Shown: positions 22,416 to 32,848, counted from the stretch's first letter. The stretch is DNA of 33,536 nucleotides from Bradyrhizobium sp. NAS96.2 (GCF_001908235.1 NZ_LGHK01000064.1:1-33536); one strand, 5' to 3'. The notes: generated from the sequence alone by a model not told the origin. A program made the numbers and translations.

Positions 22416-22438
22416 CGCGCGGCCTCATTCGCCGCGCG
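22416..22438 (+). other. GC-rich hairpin between bioB and bioF
   Basis: CGCGCGGC (22416-22423) and GCCGCGCG (22431-22438) form a perfect 8-bp stem with a 7-base loop in the only sizeable gap of the bio operon. With no T-run it is more likely an RNA stability or partial attenuation element than a full terminator, and may set the bioB to bioFDA ratio. Confidence 0.5.
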
Positions 22439-22464
22439 ACCAACTGCAAATCTGTGAGTGAAGC

Positions 22465-23606
<1,142 letters not shown>

Positions 23607-23619
<13 letters not shown>

Positions 23620-24248
23620 CCGGCCGGATCGTGGTGACCGGCACCGATACCGGGATCGGCAAGACGGTGTTCTCCGCAGGGCTCGTGAATCTTCTCGGCG
23701 CGCGCTACTGGAAACCGGTCCAGTCCGGCCTCGACGAGGAGACCGATGCGCAACTGGTGGCCCGGCTTGGCGGTCTTTCGGCCGATCGCATCGTGCCGGA
23801 GCGCTACCGGCTTCGCACGCCGGCGTCGCCGCATCAGGCCGCCGCGATCGACGGCGTGCGCATCGACCCGGCCGCGCTCGACGTGGCCGCTCCTTCGGAC
23901 CGGCCGCTGGTGATCGAGGGCGCCGGCGGGCTGATGGTTCCGCTGAACGACAACACGCTCTACATCGACATCTTCGAGCGATGGCGGCTTCCGGTCGTGC
24001 TCTGCGCCCGCACCGCGCTCGGCACCATCAATCACGCGCTGCTGTCGGTCGAGGCGCTGCGCAAGCGACGGATCGACATTCTCGGGGTCGCGTTCATCGG
24101 CGAAAGCAACCCCGAGAGCGAGCGCGCCATCTGCAATTTTGGACAGGTGCGCCGGTTGGGCCGGTTGCCCCGGCTTTCACGGCTCACGGAGGACACGCTG
24201 CGCATAGCGTTCGAGGCATCGTTCCGGAACGAAGATTTCAACGCATGA
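23607..24248 (+). CDS. bioD: Dethiobiotin synthetase
   Basis: A 213-residue ATP-dependent carboxylase that closes the ureido ring of 7,8-diaminononanoate to give dethiobiotin. The P-loop is [10 protein letters not shown] (12-21, Lys19). [14 protein letters not shown] carries the substrate lysine and serine, and [10 protein letters not shown] (the EGAGG box) is diagnostic. The C-terminal nucleotide-base region is [13 protein letters not shown]. The start overlaps bioF by 13 bases; ATG at 23616 is a second possibility. Its stop TGA overlaps the bioA ATG. Confidence 0.95.
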
Positions 24249-25507
24249 CATCGCCCAGGAAGTCGCCGGTCTGGCACCCCTTTACCCAGCACGCGCTGCA
24301 TGGCGAGATGACAAGGATCGTGCGCGGCGAGGGTACTTATCTCTACACCGCGGACGATCGCCGCATCATCGATGCGATCGCATCCTGGTGGGTGGTGACC
24401 CACGGCCATTGCCATCCGCACATCGTGCGCGCGATCCAGGAGCAGGCGGAACAGCTCAACCAGATCATCTTTGCCGGCCACACCCACGATCCCGCCGAAG
24501 CGGTCGCCGCGCAACTCCTGAAGCTTGCGCCTGATGGCCTCGACTACGTGTTCTTCTCCGACTCCGGCTCGACCAGCGTGGAAGTGGCGCTGAAGATGGC
24601 GCTCGGCTACTGGCACAATATCGGCGTGCCGCGCACGCGGATCATCGTCATGGAGCATTCCTACCATGGTGACACCGTAGGCACGATGTCGGTCGGCGCG
24701 CGCGGCGTCTTCAACAAAGCCTACGAGCCGCTGCTGTTCGACGTCGCGTCAATCCAGTTTCCTGCAGCGGGTCATGAGCAGGCGACGCTCGATGCGCTCG
24801 AAGCCGCGTGTAGGAACGAAACGGCGGCAGCGTTCATCGTCGAGCCGCTGATCCTGGGTGCGGGCGGGATGCTGATGTATCCGCCCTGGGTGTTAAAAGA
24901 GATGAAGCGTATCTGCGAGGCCTCGAATGTGCTGTTCATTGCCGACGAGGTGATGACCGGCTGGGGCCGGACCGGCACCTTGTTCGCGTGCGAGCAGGCC
25001 GATGTCAGTCCGGATATCGCCTGTTACTCAAAGGGCCTCACCGGCGGATCGTTGCCGCTCGCAGTGACGCTGTGCCGCGCCGAGATCTACGACGCGCACT
25101 ACTCAAGCGATCGTTCGCGAACCTTCTTCCATTCGAGCTCCTATACGGCAAACCCGGTCGCCTGCGCCGCCGCCAGGGCGAACCTCGAACTCTGGCAACA
25201 CGGTGCGGGTGATCGTGTCGCGTCGGTCGCCGCGATGCAGGAGCGCCTGATCGCGCCATTCCGTGCCGACCCGCGCTTTGAAAACGTCCGCCGCGCCGGG
25301 ACCATCACCGCACTCGACCTGAAGGCAAGCGATGCCGGCTATCTCGCAGGCATCGGGCCGAAGCTTCAGGCTTTCTTCCAACGCAGAGACCTGCTGCTGC
25401 GGCCGCTGGGCAATACGATCTACGTCATGCCGCCTTACTGCGTCACGGAGGCGGACCTCGAGGAAATCTACGCCGCGATCGGGGATGCGGCCGACCAACT
25501 GGCGTGA
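24245..25507 (+). CDS. bioA: Adenosylmethionine-8-amino-7-oxononanoate aminotransferase (DAPA synthase)
   Basis: A 420-residue class III aminotransferase that uses SAM as amino donor to make 7,8-diaminopelargonate. Signatures are VWHPFTQHA (9-17), [12 protein letters not shown] (47-58), [17 protein letters not shown] (103-119), the HSYHGDTVG loop, [11 protein letters not shown] (234-244) and the PLP lysine K263 in YSKGLTGG. This distinguishes it from ornithine-type class III enzymes. It starts in an ATGA overlap with bioD and closes the operon; no bioC, bioH, bioZ or bioW follows, so pimeloyl supply is coded elsewhere. Confidence 0.96.
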   Translation: MTSPRKSPVWHPFTQHALHGEMTRIVRGEGTYLYTADDRRIIDAIASWWVVTHGHCHPHIVRAIQEQAEQLNQIIFAGHTHDPAEAVAAQLLKLAPDGLDYVFFSDSGSTSVEVALKMALGYWHNIGVPRTRIIVMEHSYHGDTVGTMSVGARGVFNKAYEPLLFDVASIQFPAAGHEQATLDALEAACRNETAAAFIVEPLILGAGGMLMYPPWVLKEMKRICEASNVLFIADEVMTGWGRTGTLFACEQADVSPDIACYSKGLTGGSLPLAVTLCRAEIYDAHYSSDRSRTFFHSSSYTANPVACAAARANLELWQHGAGDRVASVAAMQERLIAPFRADPRFENVRRAGTITALDLKASDAGYLAGIGPKLQAFFQRRDLLLRPLGNTIYVMPPYCVTEADLEEIYAAIGDAADQLA

Positions 25508-25773
25508 CGCCGCCACCCAGAGCGAAACGTCGAACGTCTATATTGTTGAAATTCCGACAGAATTATCCTGCGGACGACGCGGTCGCGCCATGCGCCGGGC
25601 GCGAAGTTTTGTCCGGCGCTGATGTGAAATCACGCGATCTCCTGCTAGATTTGCTGCAACCCGATCTGCTTCGCAGGTCCAGTCCTTCCGGAGACAGGTG
25701 GAGCGGAGGCGGGACGCGTGGTCGTTAGCAACCATCCGCGTGCGCTCATTGTTGAAGGACCATTCGCAACTCC

Positions 25774-27213
25774 ATGTCCGATCGCCAGCCCATCGTCAGC
25801 GATCCCGCGACCATCCGCGCACGCGCCATGGAAACGCTGCTGGAGCGCCTGGAGGATCTCTGCGAAGGCGCCATCGCGATCGATCGCGACGGGCGCGTCG
25901 TCTACGTCAACGAAAAATACCTTCACTCGCTTCGGCTTGGCCACGTCTCCGAGGCGATCGGGCGTCCCATCGAGGAGATCATCCCGAACAGCCTGATGCG
26001 CCGCGTGGCCGAGACCGGTGAACCGATCCTTCTGGATATCATGGAGCTCGGCGGCGAGCAGCTCGTGGTGACGCGCATGCCGATCGAGGACGAGAACAGG
26101 AACGTCATCGGCGCGATCGGCTTCGTGCTGTCGGACCGTCTCGACAATTTGAAGCCGCTGATCGCGCGGATGGGCCAACTCGAAAGCGACCTCAGGCTGG
26201 CGAAACGGCAATTGTCGCAACCGCGCAGCGCCCGGTTCACCTTCGACGACTATGTCGGCAACACCGAGCGCATCGGACGAGCCAAGGAACTCGCCCGCCG
26301 GGCGGCGCGCCAAAGCGTGACGGTACTGCTGACCGGCGAAACCGGAACCGGCAAGGAATTGCTGGCACAGGCGATCCACAATGCTTCGGCGCGCGCCGAA
26401 AAGCCTTTCGTCAGCGTCAACGTCGCCGCCATCCCGGATATGCTGATCGAGTCCGAGTTCTTCGGCACGGTGCCGGGCGCCTATACCGGCGCCGACCGCA
26501 AAGGTCGGGACGGCAAGTTCCGGAGCGCCGATGGCGGCACGCTGTTCCTCGACGAAATCGGCGAAATGCCGTTGCAGCTGCAAAGCAAGCTGCTGCGGGT
26601 GTTGCAGGAGCGGGAAATCGAGCCGGTTGGGTCCGACAAGGTCACGAAAGTCGATGTTCGCGTCATTGCTGCAACCAACGTCGATCTGCAGAAGCGCGTC
26701 AACGAAGGCACATTCCGGGCAGACCTTTTCTACCGCCTCAACGTGCTCACGATCGCCCTGCCGCCGTTGCGCGATTGCGCCGGCGATCTCCCGGAAATCT
26801 GTGCGAGGCTGCTGGATGACATCGTCCGGTCCGGCGATTACCTCAACGCGAAGCTCACACCGTCGGGCCTCGCCGCGCTCGCCTGCTACGGTTGGCCTGG
26901 AAACGTCCGTGAGCTGCGCAACGTGCTGGAGCGCGCGCTGATTCTCAGCGACTCCGGTCGTCTCGCCGGCGATGATTTCGCCCGCATCCTGTCCGTGGGC
27001 GCCGAGGGGAGGGCCGCCGTGCCGCCGCCGCCCGCCGGGACGGTGATTCCCTACGCGCAGGCCGAAGCGGAGTTCGAAAAGCGGACGCTCGAATGCGCGC
27101 TTCAGGCCGCCAATGGGCAGATTTCGGAAGCCGCGCGAATGCTGCGCATCTCGCGCGCAACGTTCTACAAGAAGCTCGCAAAATTCGGTCTCGCCCAATC
27201 GGATGCTGTCTGA
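25774..27213 (+). CDS. Sigma-54-dependent activator with PAS sensor (HbcR-like layout)
   Basis: A 479-residue enhancer-binding protein. A PAS domain covers about 20-130 (EGAIAIDRDGRVVYVNEKYL). The AAA+ domain follows with Walker A GETGTGKE (188-195), the sigma-54 contact loop GAYTGA (235-240, Tyr for the usual Phe), Walker B GGTLFLDE (254-261) and sensor YGWPGNVREL. A Fis-type helix-turn-helix ends it (QISEAARMLRISRATFYKKL, 449-468). It probably activates the GntP permease and CoA-transferase genes downstream through a -24/-12 promoter. PAS-sigma-54 regulators beside a GntP permease recall HbcR of Pseudomonas 3-hydroxybutyrate use; the ligand here is inferred only. Confidence 0.93.
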   Translation: MSDRQPIVSDPATIRARAMETLLERLEDLCEGAIAIDRDGRVVYVNEKYLHSLRLGHVSEAIGRPIEEIIPNSLMRRVAETGEPILLDIMELGGEQLVVTRMPIEDENRNVIGAIGFVLSDRLDNLKPLIARMGQLESDLRLAKRQLSQPRSARFTFDDYVGNTERIGRAKELARRAARQSVTVLLTGETGTGKELLAQAIHNASARAEKPFVSVNVAAIPDMLIESEFFGTVPGAYTGADRKGRDGKFRSADGGTLFLDEIGEMPLQLQSKLLRVLQEREIEPVGSDKVTKVDVRVIAATNVDLQKRVNEGTFRADLFYRLNVLTIALPPLRDCAGDLPEICARLLDDIVRSGDYLNAKLTPSGLAALACYGWPGNVRELRNVLERALILSDSGRLAGDDFARILSVGAEGRAAVPPPPAGTVIPYAQAEAEFEKRTLECALQAANGQISEAARMLRISRATFYKKLAKFGLAQSDAV

Positions 27214-27216
27214 GTT

Positions 27217-27245
27217 CTGAGACTTCAAGGTGTCTTGAGTCTCAG
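27217..27245 (+). promoter_or_regulatory. Candidate upstream activating sequence (inverted repeat)
   Basis: CTGAGACT (27217-27224) and AGTCTCAG (27238-27245) are perfect arms, with CAAG/CTTG pairing inside. The centre lies about 105 bases before the -24 element, a normal enhancer distance for a sigma-54 activator dimer. It starts 4 bases after the activator stop, so it might instead be that gene's terminator; there is no T-run. Confidence 0.5.
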
Positions 27246-27334
27246 ATCGTAGACATCAACCGATCCGCCGGCACACCCACATGCCGGCGACGAACTGCCG
27301 GCTTTTCAGCCATTTGATGCATTGCGAGGCAATT

Positions 27335-27350
27335 TGGCCCGCCCCTTGCT
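27335..27350 (+). promoter_or_regulatory. Sigma-54 (-24/-12) promoter of the GntP permease gene
   Basis: TTGGCCCGCCCCTTGCT (27334-27350) matches the consensus TGGCACG-N4-TTGCW with one mismatch and keeps the invariant GG-N10-GC spacing (GG at 27336-27337, GC at 27348-27349). Transcription should begin near 27361, about 60 bases before the ATG at 27422. The activator gene just upstream supplies the needed partner. Confidence 0.78.
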
Positions 27351-27421
27351 CTGCGTCCGGGAAGACGCACCTCGAATGCACAAGAAGCGTCCGAAAAGAA
27401 CAATTACCGGGAGAGAAACAG

Positions 27422-28831
27422 ATGAGCTTTCTGGTCGCGCTGGCCGCGCTCGTTTTCCTGATGTTCGTCGCCTATCGCGGCTTCAGCGTCATCCTGTTCG
27501 CGCCGGTCGCTGCGCTTGGCGCGGTGCTGCTGACCGATCCGGGCGCAGTGCCCGCCGCCTTCACCGGTCTCTTCATGGACAAGATGGTTGGCTTCGCGAA
27601 GCTATACTTTCCGGTGTTCCTGCTCGGCGCGGTGTTCGGCAAGGTGATCGAACTCTCCGGCTTCTCCAAATCGATCGTGGCGGCGGTGATTGGCCTCGTC
27701 GGCAGCCAGCGCGCGATGCTCGCGATCGTGCTGGTCTGCGCGGTGCTCACCTATGGCGGCGTCTCCCTGTTCGTCGTGGTGTTCGCCGCCTATCCCTTCG
27801 CCGCCGAGATGTTCCGGGCCGGCAATATTCCAAAACGCCTGATTCCCGGCACGATCGCACTCGGCGCCTTTTCCTTCACCATGGATTCGCTGCCGTTCAG
27901 CCCGCAAATCCAGAACATCATTCCGACCACCTATTTCAAGACCACCAACGGCGCGGCGCCGATCCTCGGTACGATTGGTGCGATCTTCATCCTCGTGTTC
28001 GGCCTGCTCTATCTCGAATGGCGCCGACGTCAGGCGGCTATCGCCGGCGAGGGCTATGGTGAGGGACACAGCAACGAGCCGCCGCCGGTCGATACCACGG
28101 AGCTGGCGCCGGCGTTGGTCGCCTTTCTGCCGCTGATCGTGGTGTTCGCGGTCAATCTGCTGCTCGGCGGCTTTCCCGGCGTGTTCGGCGGCTTGATCGA
28201 GCGGGCGTATGGCACAAGCTACGATCTGACGCTTGCGCTCGACCATTCGATTGTCACGCCGATCGCCAGCATCAAGGCGATCTGGGCAGTGGAGGGCGCG
28301 CTGATCGCGGGCATTCTGACGGTGTTCGCATTCGCGTTTCCAAAATTGAAAAAGACCTTCGCCGAGGGCAGCAAGGCCGCGGTCGGCGGTGCCCTGCTGG
28401 CGGCGATGAACACCGCGTCCGAATACGGCTTCGGCGGCGTGATCGCGGCGCTTCCCGGCTTCATCGTCATCAAGGATGCACTGAAATCCATCCCAAATCC
28501 GCTCGTCAACGAAGCCATCACCGTCACCTCGCTCGCCGGCATCACCGGCTCAGCCTCGGGCGGCATGTCGATTGCGCTCGCCGCCATGGCGAAGGATTTC
28601 GTCGCCATGGCCGAGGCGGCGCACATCCCGCCCGAGGTACTGCACCGCGTCGCGTCGATGGCGAGCGGCGGCATGGACACGCTGCCGCACAATGGCGCCG
28701 TCATCACCCTGCTCGCGGTGACCGGGCTGACCCACCAGCAGTCCTACAGGGACATCTTTGCGGTAACCTGCCTGAAGACGCTGGCGGTGTTCTTCGTGAT
28801 CGCGGTCTATTACGTCACCGGGCTGGTCTAG
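27422..28831 (+). CDS. GntP-family permease, probable short-chain hydroxy/keto-acid transporter
   Basis: A 469-residue inner-membrane transporter with about 12-14 helices, of the GntP/gluconate:H+ symporter superfamily. Recognisable pieces are VFGKVIELSGFSKSIVAAVIG, the TYGGVSLFVVVFAAYP segment typical of GntP proteins, LPFSPQIQN, and the late SGSASGGMSIAL-like block (ITGSASGGMSIALAAMA) with ASGGMDTLPHNGAVI. GGGAGAGAAAC precedes the ATG. A sigma-54 promoter lies upstream and a CoA-transferase gene follows on the same strand, so uptake of a carboxylate such as 3-hydroxybutyrate or acetoacetate is likely but not shown by the sequence alone. Confidence 0.9.
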   Translation: MSFLVALAALVFLMFVAYRGFSVILFAPVAALGAVLLTDPGAVPAAFTGLFMDKMVGFAKLYFPVFLLGAVFGKVIELSGFSKSIVAAVIGLVGSQRAMLAIVLVCAVLTYGGVSLFVVVFAAYPFAAEMFRAGNIPKRLIPGTIALGAFSFTMDSLPFSPQIQNIIPTTYFKTTNGAAPILGTIGAIFILVFGLLYLEWRRRQAAIAGEGYGEGHSNEPPPVDTTELAPALVAFLPLIVVFAVNLLLGGFPGVFGGLIERAYGTSYDLTLALDHSIVTPIASIKAIWAVEGALIAGILTVFAFAFPKLKKTFAEGSKAAVGGALLAAMNTASEYGFGGVIAALPGFIVIKDALKSIPNPLVNEAITVTSLAGITGSASGGMSIALAAMAKDFVAMAEAAHIPPEVLHRVASMASGGMDTLPHNGAVITLLAVTGLTHQQSYRDIFAVTCLKTLAVFFVIAVYYVTGLV

Positions 28832-28832
28832 C

Positions 28833-28926
28833 GCCCGTTCCCGATTGAATCGGAACGAGGTCCCGGCTTGTTGTTTTTAGCGCGTTTTCTTCGCACGAGC
28901 CGGCGGCCGCTTCGCCGTAAAACGCG
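28833..28926 (-). repeat. Dispersed palindromic intergenic repeat, copy C
   Basis: Outer arms CGCGTTTT (28881-28888) and AAAACGCG (28919-28926) form the same cruciform as copies A and D, in reverse orientation. CCGATTGAATCG (28841-28852) is the reverse complement of CGATTCAATCGG at 32108-32119. It fills almost the whole gap between permease and CoA-transferase genes, starting right after the permease stop, so it is probably transcribed within the operon. Confidence 0.7.
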
Positions 28927-28947
28927 CCAATGATCGGGAGGAATGAA

Positions 28948-30960
28948 GTGAGCCAGCATCCGGCGCTGTCCTATCTGCGTACGACGGAGAAGGGCAAGAT
29001 CGTTACGGCCGCCGAAGCCGTGCGATTGATCCACGATGGTGACACGGTCGCGACCGGCGGTTTTGTCGGCATCGGCTTTGCCGAAGAGATCGCGCTCGCG
29101 CTGGAGGAGCTCTATCTCGCCAACGAAACGGACGCGCCCTATGCGCAGGGCAAGCCTCGCAACCTCACGCTGGTCTATGCGGCGGGACAGGGAGACGGCA
29201 AGCACCGCGGCCTCAACCATTTCGCACATGAGGGGCTGGTCCGGCGCGTGATCGGCGGCCATTGGGGGCTCGCACCCAAATTACAGCAACTGGCAATCGC
29301 AAATCAGATCGAGGCCTATAATCTGCCGCAAGGCGTCATCACCCATCTGTTCCGCGATATCGCCGCGCGTCGTCCCGGCCACGTCTCACGCGTCGGTATC
29401 GGCACCTTCGTCGATCCGCGCCAGGGCGGTGGCAAGCTCAACGCCCGCACCGTCGATGAGTTGGTCGAGCTGGTCACGCTCGGCGGCGAGGAGTGCTTGT
29501 TCTACAAGGCTTTTCCCATCGACGTTGGGATCATCCGTGCCACCACCGGCGATGCCGACGGCAATCTCACGATGGAAAAGGAAGCGCTGACGCTGGAGGC
29601 GCTGGCGATCGCCATGGCGGCGCATAATTCCGGCGGCATAGTCATCGCCCAGGTCGAGCGCGTCGCAGAAAGCGGCAGCCTCAATCCGCGCCAGGTGAAA
29701 ATCCCCGGCATCCTCGTCGATTGCGTGGTGGTGGCGAAGCCGGAAAACCATTGGCAGACGTTCGGCACGCATTACAATCCGGCCTACAGCGGAGAGATCA
29801 GGCTGCGCGCCGGCTCGCTGCCGCCGATGCCGATGAGCGAGCGCAAGATCATCGCGCGCCGGGCGGCATTCGAGCTCAAGGCCAACAGCGTCGTCAATCT
29901 CGGCATCGGCATGCCCGAGGGTATCGCCTCCGTCGCCAACGAGGAGCGGGTCATCGACTTGATCACGCTGACGGCCGAGCCAGGTGTGATCGGCGGCGTG
30001 CCGGCGAGCGGGATCGATTTCGGTGCCGCCGTCAACACGCAGGCGGTGATCGACCAGCCCTATCAGTTCGATTTCTATGACGGTGGCGGTCTCGATGCTG
30101 CGTTCCTCGGTCTTGCCCAGGTCGATCGCGCCGGCGATCTCAACGTCAGCAAATTTGGTCCCAAGCTCGCCGGTGCCGGAGGCTTCATCAACATCAGCCA
30201 GAACGCCAAGAAGGTGATTTTCGTCGGCACGTTTGGTGCGGGACGCCAGCGCATCGGCGTAGCCGACGGCAAGCTGGTCATCGCCGAAGAAGCGCAAGCC
30301 CGCAAATTTGTCGAGGCCGTCGAGCATGTGACGTTCAGCGGCGCCGTTGCCGCCAGGCGTGGGCAGACCGTGCACTACGTCACCGAGCGCTGCGTGCTTG
30401 CGCTGACCGAAGGTGGACTCGAGCTGATCGAGGTTGCGCCCGGCATCGATATCGAGCGCGACATCCTCGCCCTGATGGATTTCAGGCCGCTGATCCCGCG
30501 CGATCCAGCCTTGATGGATGCCCGGATCTTCCGCGACGGCCCGATGGATTTGCGCAGCGACCTGCTGACGCTTCCGCTTGATCGACGCTTCACGCTGGAC
30601 CAGCAGCAGAACCTGTTCTTCGTCAACCTGGAGCGCTTCGCGCTGCGTAGCAGGGCCGACATCGATGCGATCGCGCGCGCCGTCGAGGCCAACCTCGGCA
30701 GCCTCGATCGCCGCGTCTATGCAATCGTCAATTACGACAACTTCTCGATTGTCCCCGAGTTGCTCGACGAATATTCGGCGATGGTGCAAGGTTTGACCGA
30801 CCGCTTCTATTCCGGCGTCTCCCGTTACACCACGTCGGGCTTCCTGCGCATCAAGCTCGGCGAAGCGCTGGAACGGCGCGGCGTCGCCGCACATATTTTT
30901 GAAAGCGCGGAAGACGCGCGGTCGGATTGGCGAAATGTCGAAGCCGGGCTCGTCCCGTAG
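28948..30960 (+). CDS. Acyl-CoA:acetate/3-ketoacid CoA-transferase with C-terminal extension
   Basis: A 670-residue family I CoA-transferase with alpha and beta halves fused, as in YdiF and propionate CoA-transferase. The alpha half has [14 protein letters not shown] and [11 protein letters not shown]. The beta half has [13 protein letters not shown] and the catalytic glutamate E344 in [11 protein letters not shown]. After about residue 520 an extra 150-residue domain follows ([57 protein letters not shown]). GGGAGG six bases before GTG 28948 makes that the start rather than ATG 28930, which precedes the Shine-Dalgarno. It would activate an imported organic acid to its CoA ester. Confidence 0.9.
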   Translation: MSQHPALSYLRTTEKGKIVTAAEAVRLIHDGDTVATGGFVGIGFAEEIALALEELYLANETDAPYAQGKPRNLTLVYAAGQGDGKHRGLNHFAHEGLVRRVIGGHWGLAPKLQQLAIANQIEAYNLPQGVITHLFRDIAARRPGHVSRVGIGTFVDPRQGGGKLNARTVDELVELVTLGGEECLFYKAFPIDVGIIRATTGDADGNLTMEKEALTLEALAIAMAAHNSGGIVIAQVERVAESGSLNPRQVKIPGILVDCVVVAKPENHWQTFGTHYNPAYSGEIRLRAGSLPPMPMSERKIIARRAAFELKANSVVNLGIGMPEGIASVANEERVIDLITLTAEPGVIGGVPASGIDFGAAVNTQAVIDQPYQFDFYDGGGLDAAFLGLAQVDRAGDLNVSKFGPKLAGAGGFINISQNAKKVIFVGTFGAGRQRIGVADGKLVIAEEAQARKFVEAVEHVTFSGAVAARRGQTVHYVTERCVLALTEGGLELIEVAPGIDIERDILALMDFRPLIPRDPALMDARIFRDGPMDLRSDLLTLPLDRRFTLDQQQNLFFVNLERFALRSRADIDAIARAVEANLGSLDRRVYAIVNYDNFSIVPELLDEYSAMVQGLTDRFYSGVSRYTTSGFLRIKLGEALERRGVAAHIFESAEDARSDWRNVEAGLVP

Positions 30961-31223
30961 CCGGACCGAAACGGGCACGCGGCGGGATAAGCTACCGGAA
31001 GCCGGCGGCGAAATTGCCTCCGTCGCCGGAGCGATAGGCTGCGATCTGCCCTTTGCTCTCGCGGGCAGCGTTTCCCCTGACGGAGCGGTCACGGGCATTG
31101 CCAGGATCGGGATCCGGTTTCATACTCCGGTACAAGCCGGAGGCAACCAGCTAACCTGATGGTGCAACCAACCCGAAGAATGAAAGACACAAAACCGGGT
31201 TGCTGAAAAGCGGAGAGACGGCG

Positions 31224-32036
31224 ATGTCGTTTCGTCTCGCATTTGCCCTTGTGTCGGTGGCGGCGCTGCTCGTTGATCCGACTGACGCTGTGTCGCAGGA
31301 CATGCTGCACGGGGTCGATCTCAACGGTCCCGAGATGACGGCGTCGGAAATGACGCGCGCCGAGGTCGACGCGCTCCTCAAGGCGGTGCCTCAAGGGGAC
31401 CGAAATTCTGCAGATTTGGAGGGTAAGCGACTGTCGCACCTCGATCTCTCGGGCCTCGACTTCTCCGGTGGCAACCTTCATCTCGCAAAGCTCAACCGGA
31501 CCAATCTGAAAGGTGCCCGCTTCGATCGGGCCAACCTGAATCAGGCTTGGCTCATGGAAGCAGATTTGACGGAGGCATCCCTCGCAAAGGCATCGCTGCT
31601 CGGCACGCAGATGCATCGCGCCAAGCTTGGCGGCGCCGATTTGCGCGGCGCTCGCATAACCGCCGATCTTTCCGGTGCCAGCCTGATCGGGGCCAAGCTG
31701 GCGGGCGCCGATTTGAGCGCGGATATGCGCAATCAATCGATGGGCCTGATGCGTGGCGTGCTCAAATCCGCCGATCTCCGGAATGCGGATTTGAGCGGCG
31801 CCAATCTCGCCCGCGCCGATCTCGAATTCGCGCAGCTGCAGAGCGCCAATTTGACGAATTGCAACCTCAACAAGGCCGACCTTGCGGGCGCCGACTTATC
31901 CGACGCCAATGTGGCCGGCGCCGATTTCACCGAGACCGACCTTGCGTCGGCCCTCTTGCCGAGCGCGGCCGCGCTGGCTGAGGCCCGCAATCTGGACAAG
32001 GCCCGGAACTTGAACCTGGCGCGGCGCCCACATTAG
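31224..32036 (+). CDS. Secreted pentapeptide-repeat protein
   Basis: A 270-residue exported protein. Residues 1-25 form a signal peptide (FRLAFALVSVAALLVDPTDA). From about residue 60 to 240 it is built of A(D/N)LXX pentapeptides in two blocks (LSHLDLSGLDFSGGNL...GARFDRANL, and SADLRNADLSGANLARADL...GADLSDANVAGADF), interrupted near 170 by ADMRNQSMGLMRG. Such repeats fold into a right-handed quadrilateral beta-helix; roles range from gyrase mimicry to scaffolding, and the periplasmic location argues against gyrase binding. GGAGAG precedes ATG 31224. A CAACCCG/CGGGTTG repeat (31169-31202) lies in the leader. Confidence 0.88.
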   Translation: MSFRLAFALVSVAALLVDPTDAVSQDMLHGVDLNGPEMTASEMTRAEVDALLKAVPQGDRNSADLEGKRLSHLDLSGLDFSGGNLHLAKLNRTNLKGARFDRANLNQAWLMEADLTEASLAKASLLGTQMHRAKLGGADLRGARITADLSGASLIGAKLAGADLSADMRNQSMGLMRGVLKSADLRNADLSGANLARADLEFAQLQSANLTNCNLNKADLAGADLSDANVAGADFTETDLASALLPSAAALAEARNLDKARNLNLARRPH

Positions 32037-32039
32037 GGG

Positions 32040-32131
32040 GCGTTTTCCGGCGGAGTACCGGTTCGCGTGAAGAAAACGCGTAAAAATTGGAATTTGGAGC
32101 CGCGTTACGATTCAATCGGAACGAGGCTCCA
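32040..32131 (+). repeat. Dispersed palindromic intergenic repeat, copy D
   Basis: Arms GCGTTTTC (32040-32047) and GAAAACGC (32072-32079) enclose the 19-mer core start shared with copy A. A second hairpin follows, TGGAGCC (32095-32101)/GGCTCCA (32125-32131), with CGATTCAATCG inside. This is the most complete two-hairpin copy in the window. It starts 3 bases after the pentapeptide gene and could also serve as its terminator. Confidence 0.75.
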
Positions 32132-32254
32132 GGGATCGAATTGCGGTGTCCTACGACAGGACTTATGCTCGGTCTTGGAAACTACGCAGCCGCTCATCGT
32201 GCGGCGGGGGCGGGACCACGGTGGATGGTTGCATATCGCACCGGAGGTGACGCT

Positions 32255-32725
32255 ATGACCATTTCGCCCACACTGCATAAATATCTCGCTGTCGAAAACA
32301 TCGAGTACGACGAAATCCCGCACGTGCTGACGATGTCGTCCGCCCTTACCGCCCAGGCCTGTCACGTCCCGGGCGATCGGCTGGCCAAGGCCATCGTGCT
32401 GCGCCGCAACGGCGGCTATCTGCTCGCCGTGCTGCCGGCGTCGCATCACCTCAGGCTGACGGATCTAAAGGCGAGATTCGGCGACGATATTGCCCTGGCC
32501 GCTGAAAGCGAGATCGATAGGCTGTTCGCGGACTGTGCGCATGGGGCGGTTCCCGCCGCGGGCATCTGCTATGGGCTCGACGTTATCGTTGATGACAGCA
32601 TTCAGACGCAGCCCGAAATCTATATCGAAGCCGGCGATCATGAGACGTTGCTTCACCTCGGTCGCGCGCAATTCGATCGCTTGACTGCCGGTTCCCTGCA
32701 CGGCCGCTTCAGTACGCACGACTGA
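32255..32725 (+). CDS. YbaK/ProX-type aminoacyl-tRNA editing-domain protein
   Basis: A 156-residue single-domain protein of the YbaK/EbsC/ProX superfamily, trans-acting deacylases that clear mischarged tRNA such as Cys- or Ala-tRNA(Pro). The catalytic lysine is probably K45 in DRLAKAIVLR. Also seen are the N-terminal KYLAVENIEYDEIPH and LLAVLPASHHLRL; the C-terminal GICYGLDVIVDDS replaces the more usual GxxSPFG-like loop, so the exact substrate is open. GGAGGTG at 32243-32249 fixes ATG 32255; the longer upstream frame runs through an intergenic repeat. It is followed by a hairpin. Confidence 0.85.
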   Translation: MTISPTLHKYLAVENIEYDEIPHVLTMSSALTAQACHVPGDRLAKAIVLRRNGGYLLAVLPASHHLRLTDLKARFGDDIALAAESEIDRLFADCAHGAVPAAGICYGLDVIVDDSIQTQPEIYIEAGDHETLLHLGRAQFDRLTAGSLHGRFSTHD

Positions 32726-32753
32726 GGCGGCACGATAGCGGACTACCTGTTGG

Positions 32754-32773
32754 TGCGCCCTGACCAGGGCGCA
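32754..32773 (+). terminator. Hairpin after the YbaK-like gene
   Basis: TGCGCCCTG (32754-32762) and CAGGGCGCA (32765-32773) are perfect 9-bp arms with a 2-base centre, giving a 7-bp stem in RNA, 28 bases after the stop. No T-run follows. It separates the YbaK-like gene from the CBS gene. Confidence 0.45.
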
Positions 32774-32848
32774 GCACGCATGCAGTCGCGCCGGCTATGT
32801 TGTATGATTGCCAGCGAGGGGGCTGTTGCCTTGAAAGGGAGGTCCTCC

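Noticed and set aside
30899..31159. 86-codon plus-strand frame across the CoA-transferase end
   Set aside because: It overlaps the CoA-transferase in another frame and has no recognisable motif or ribosome-binding site.
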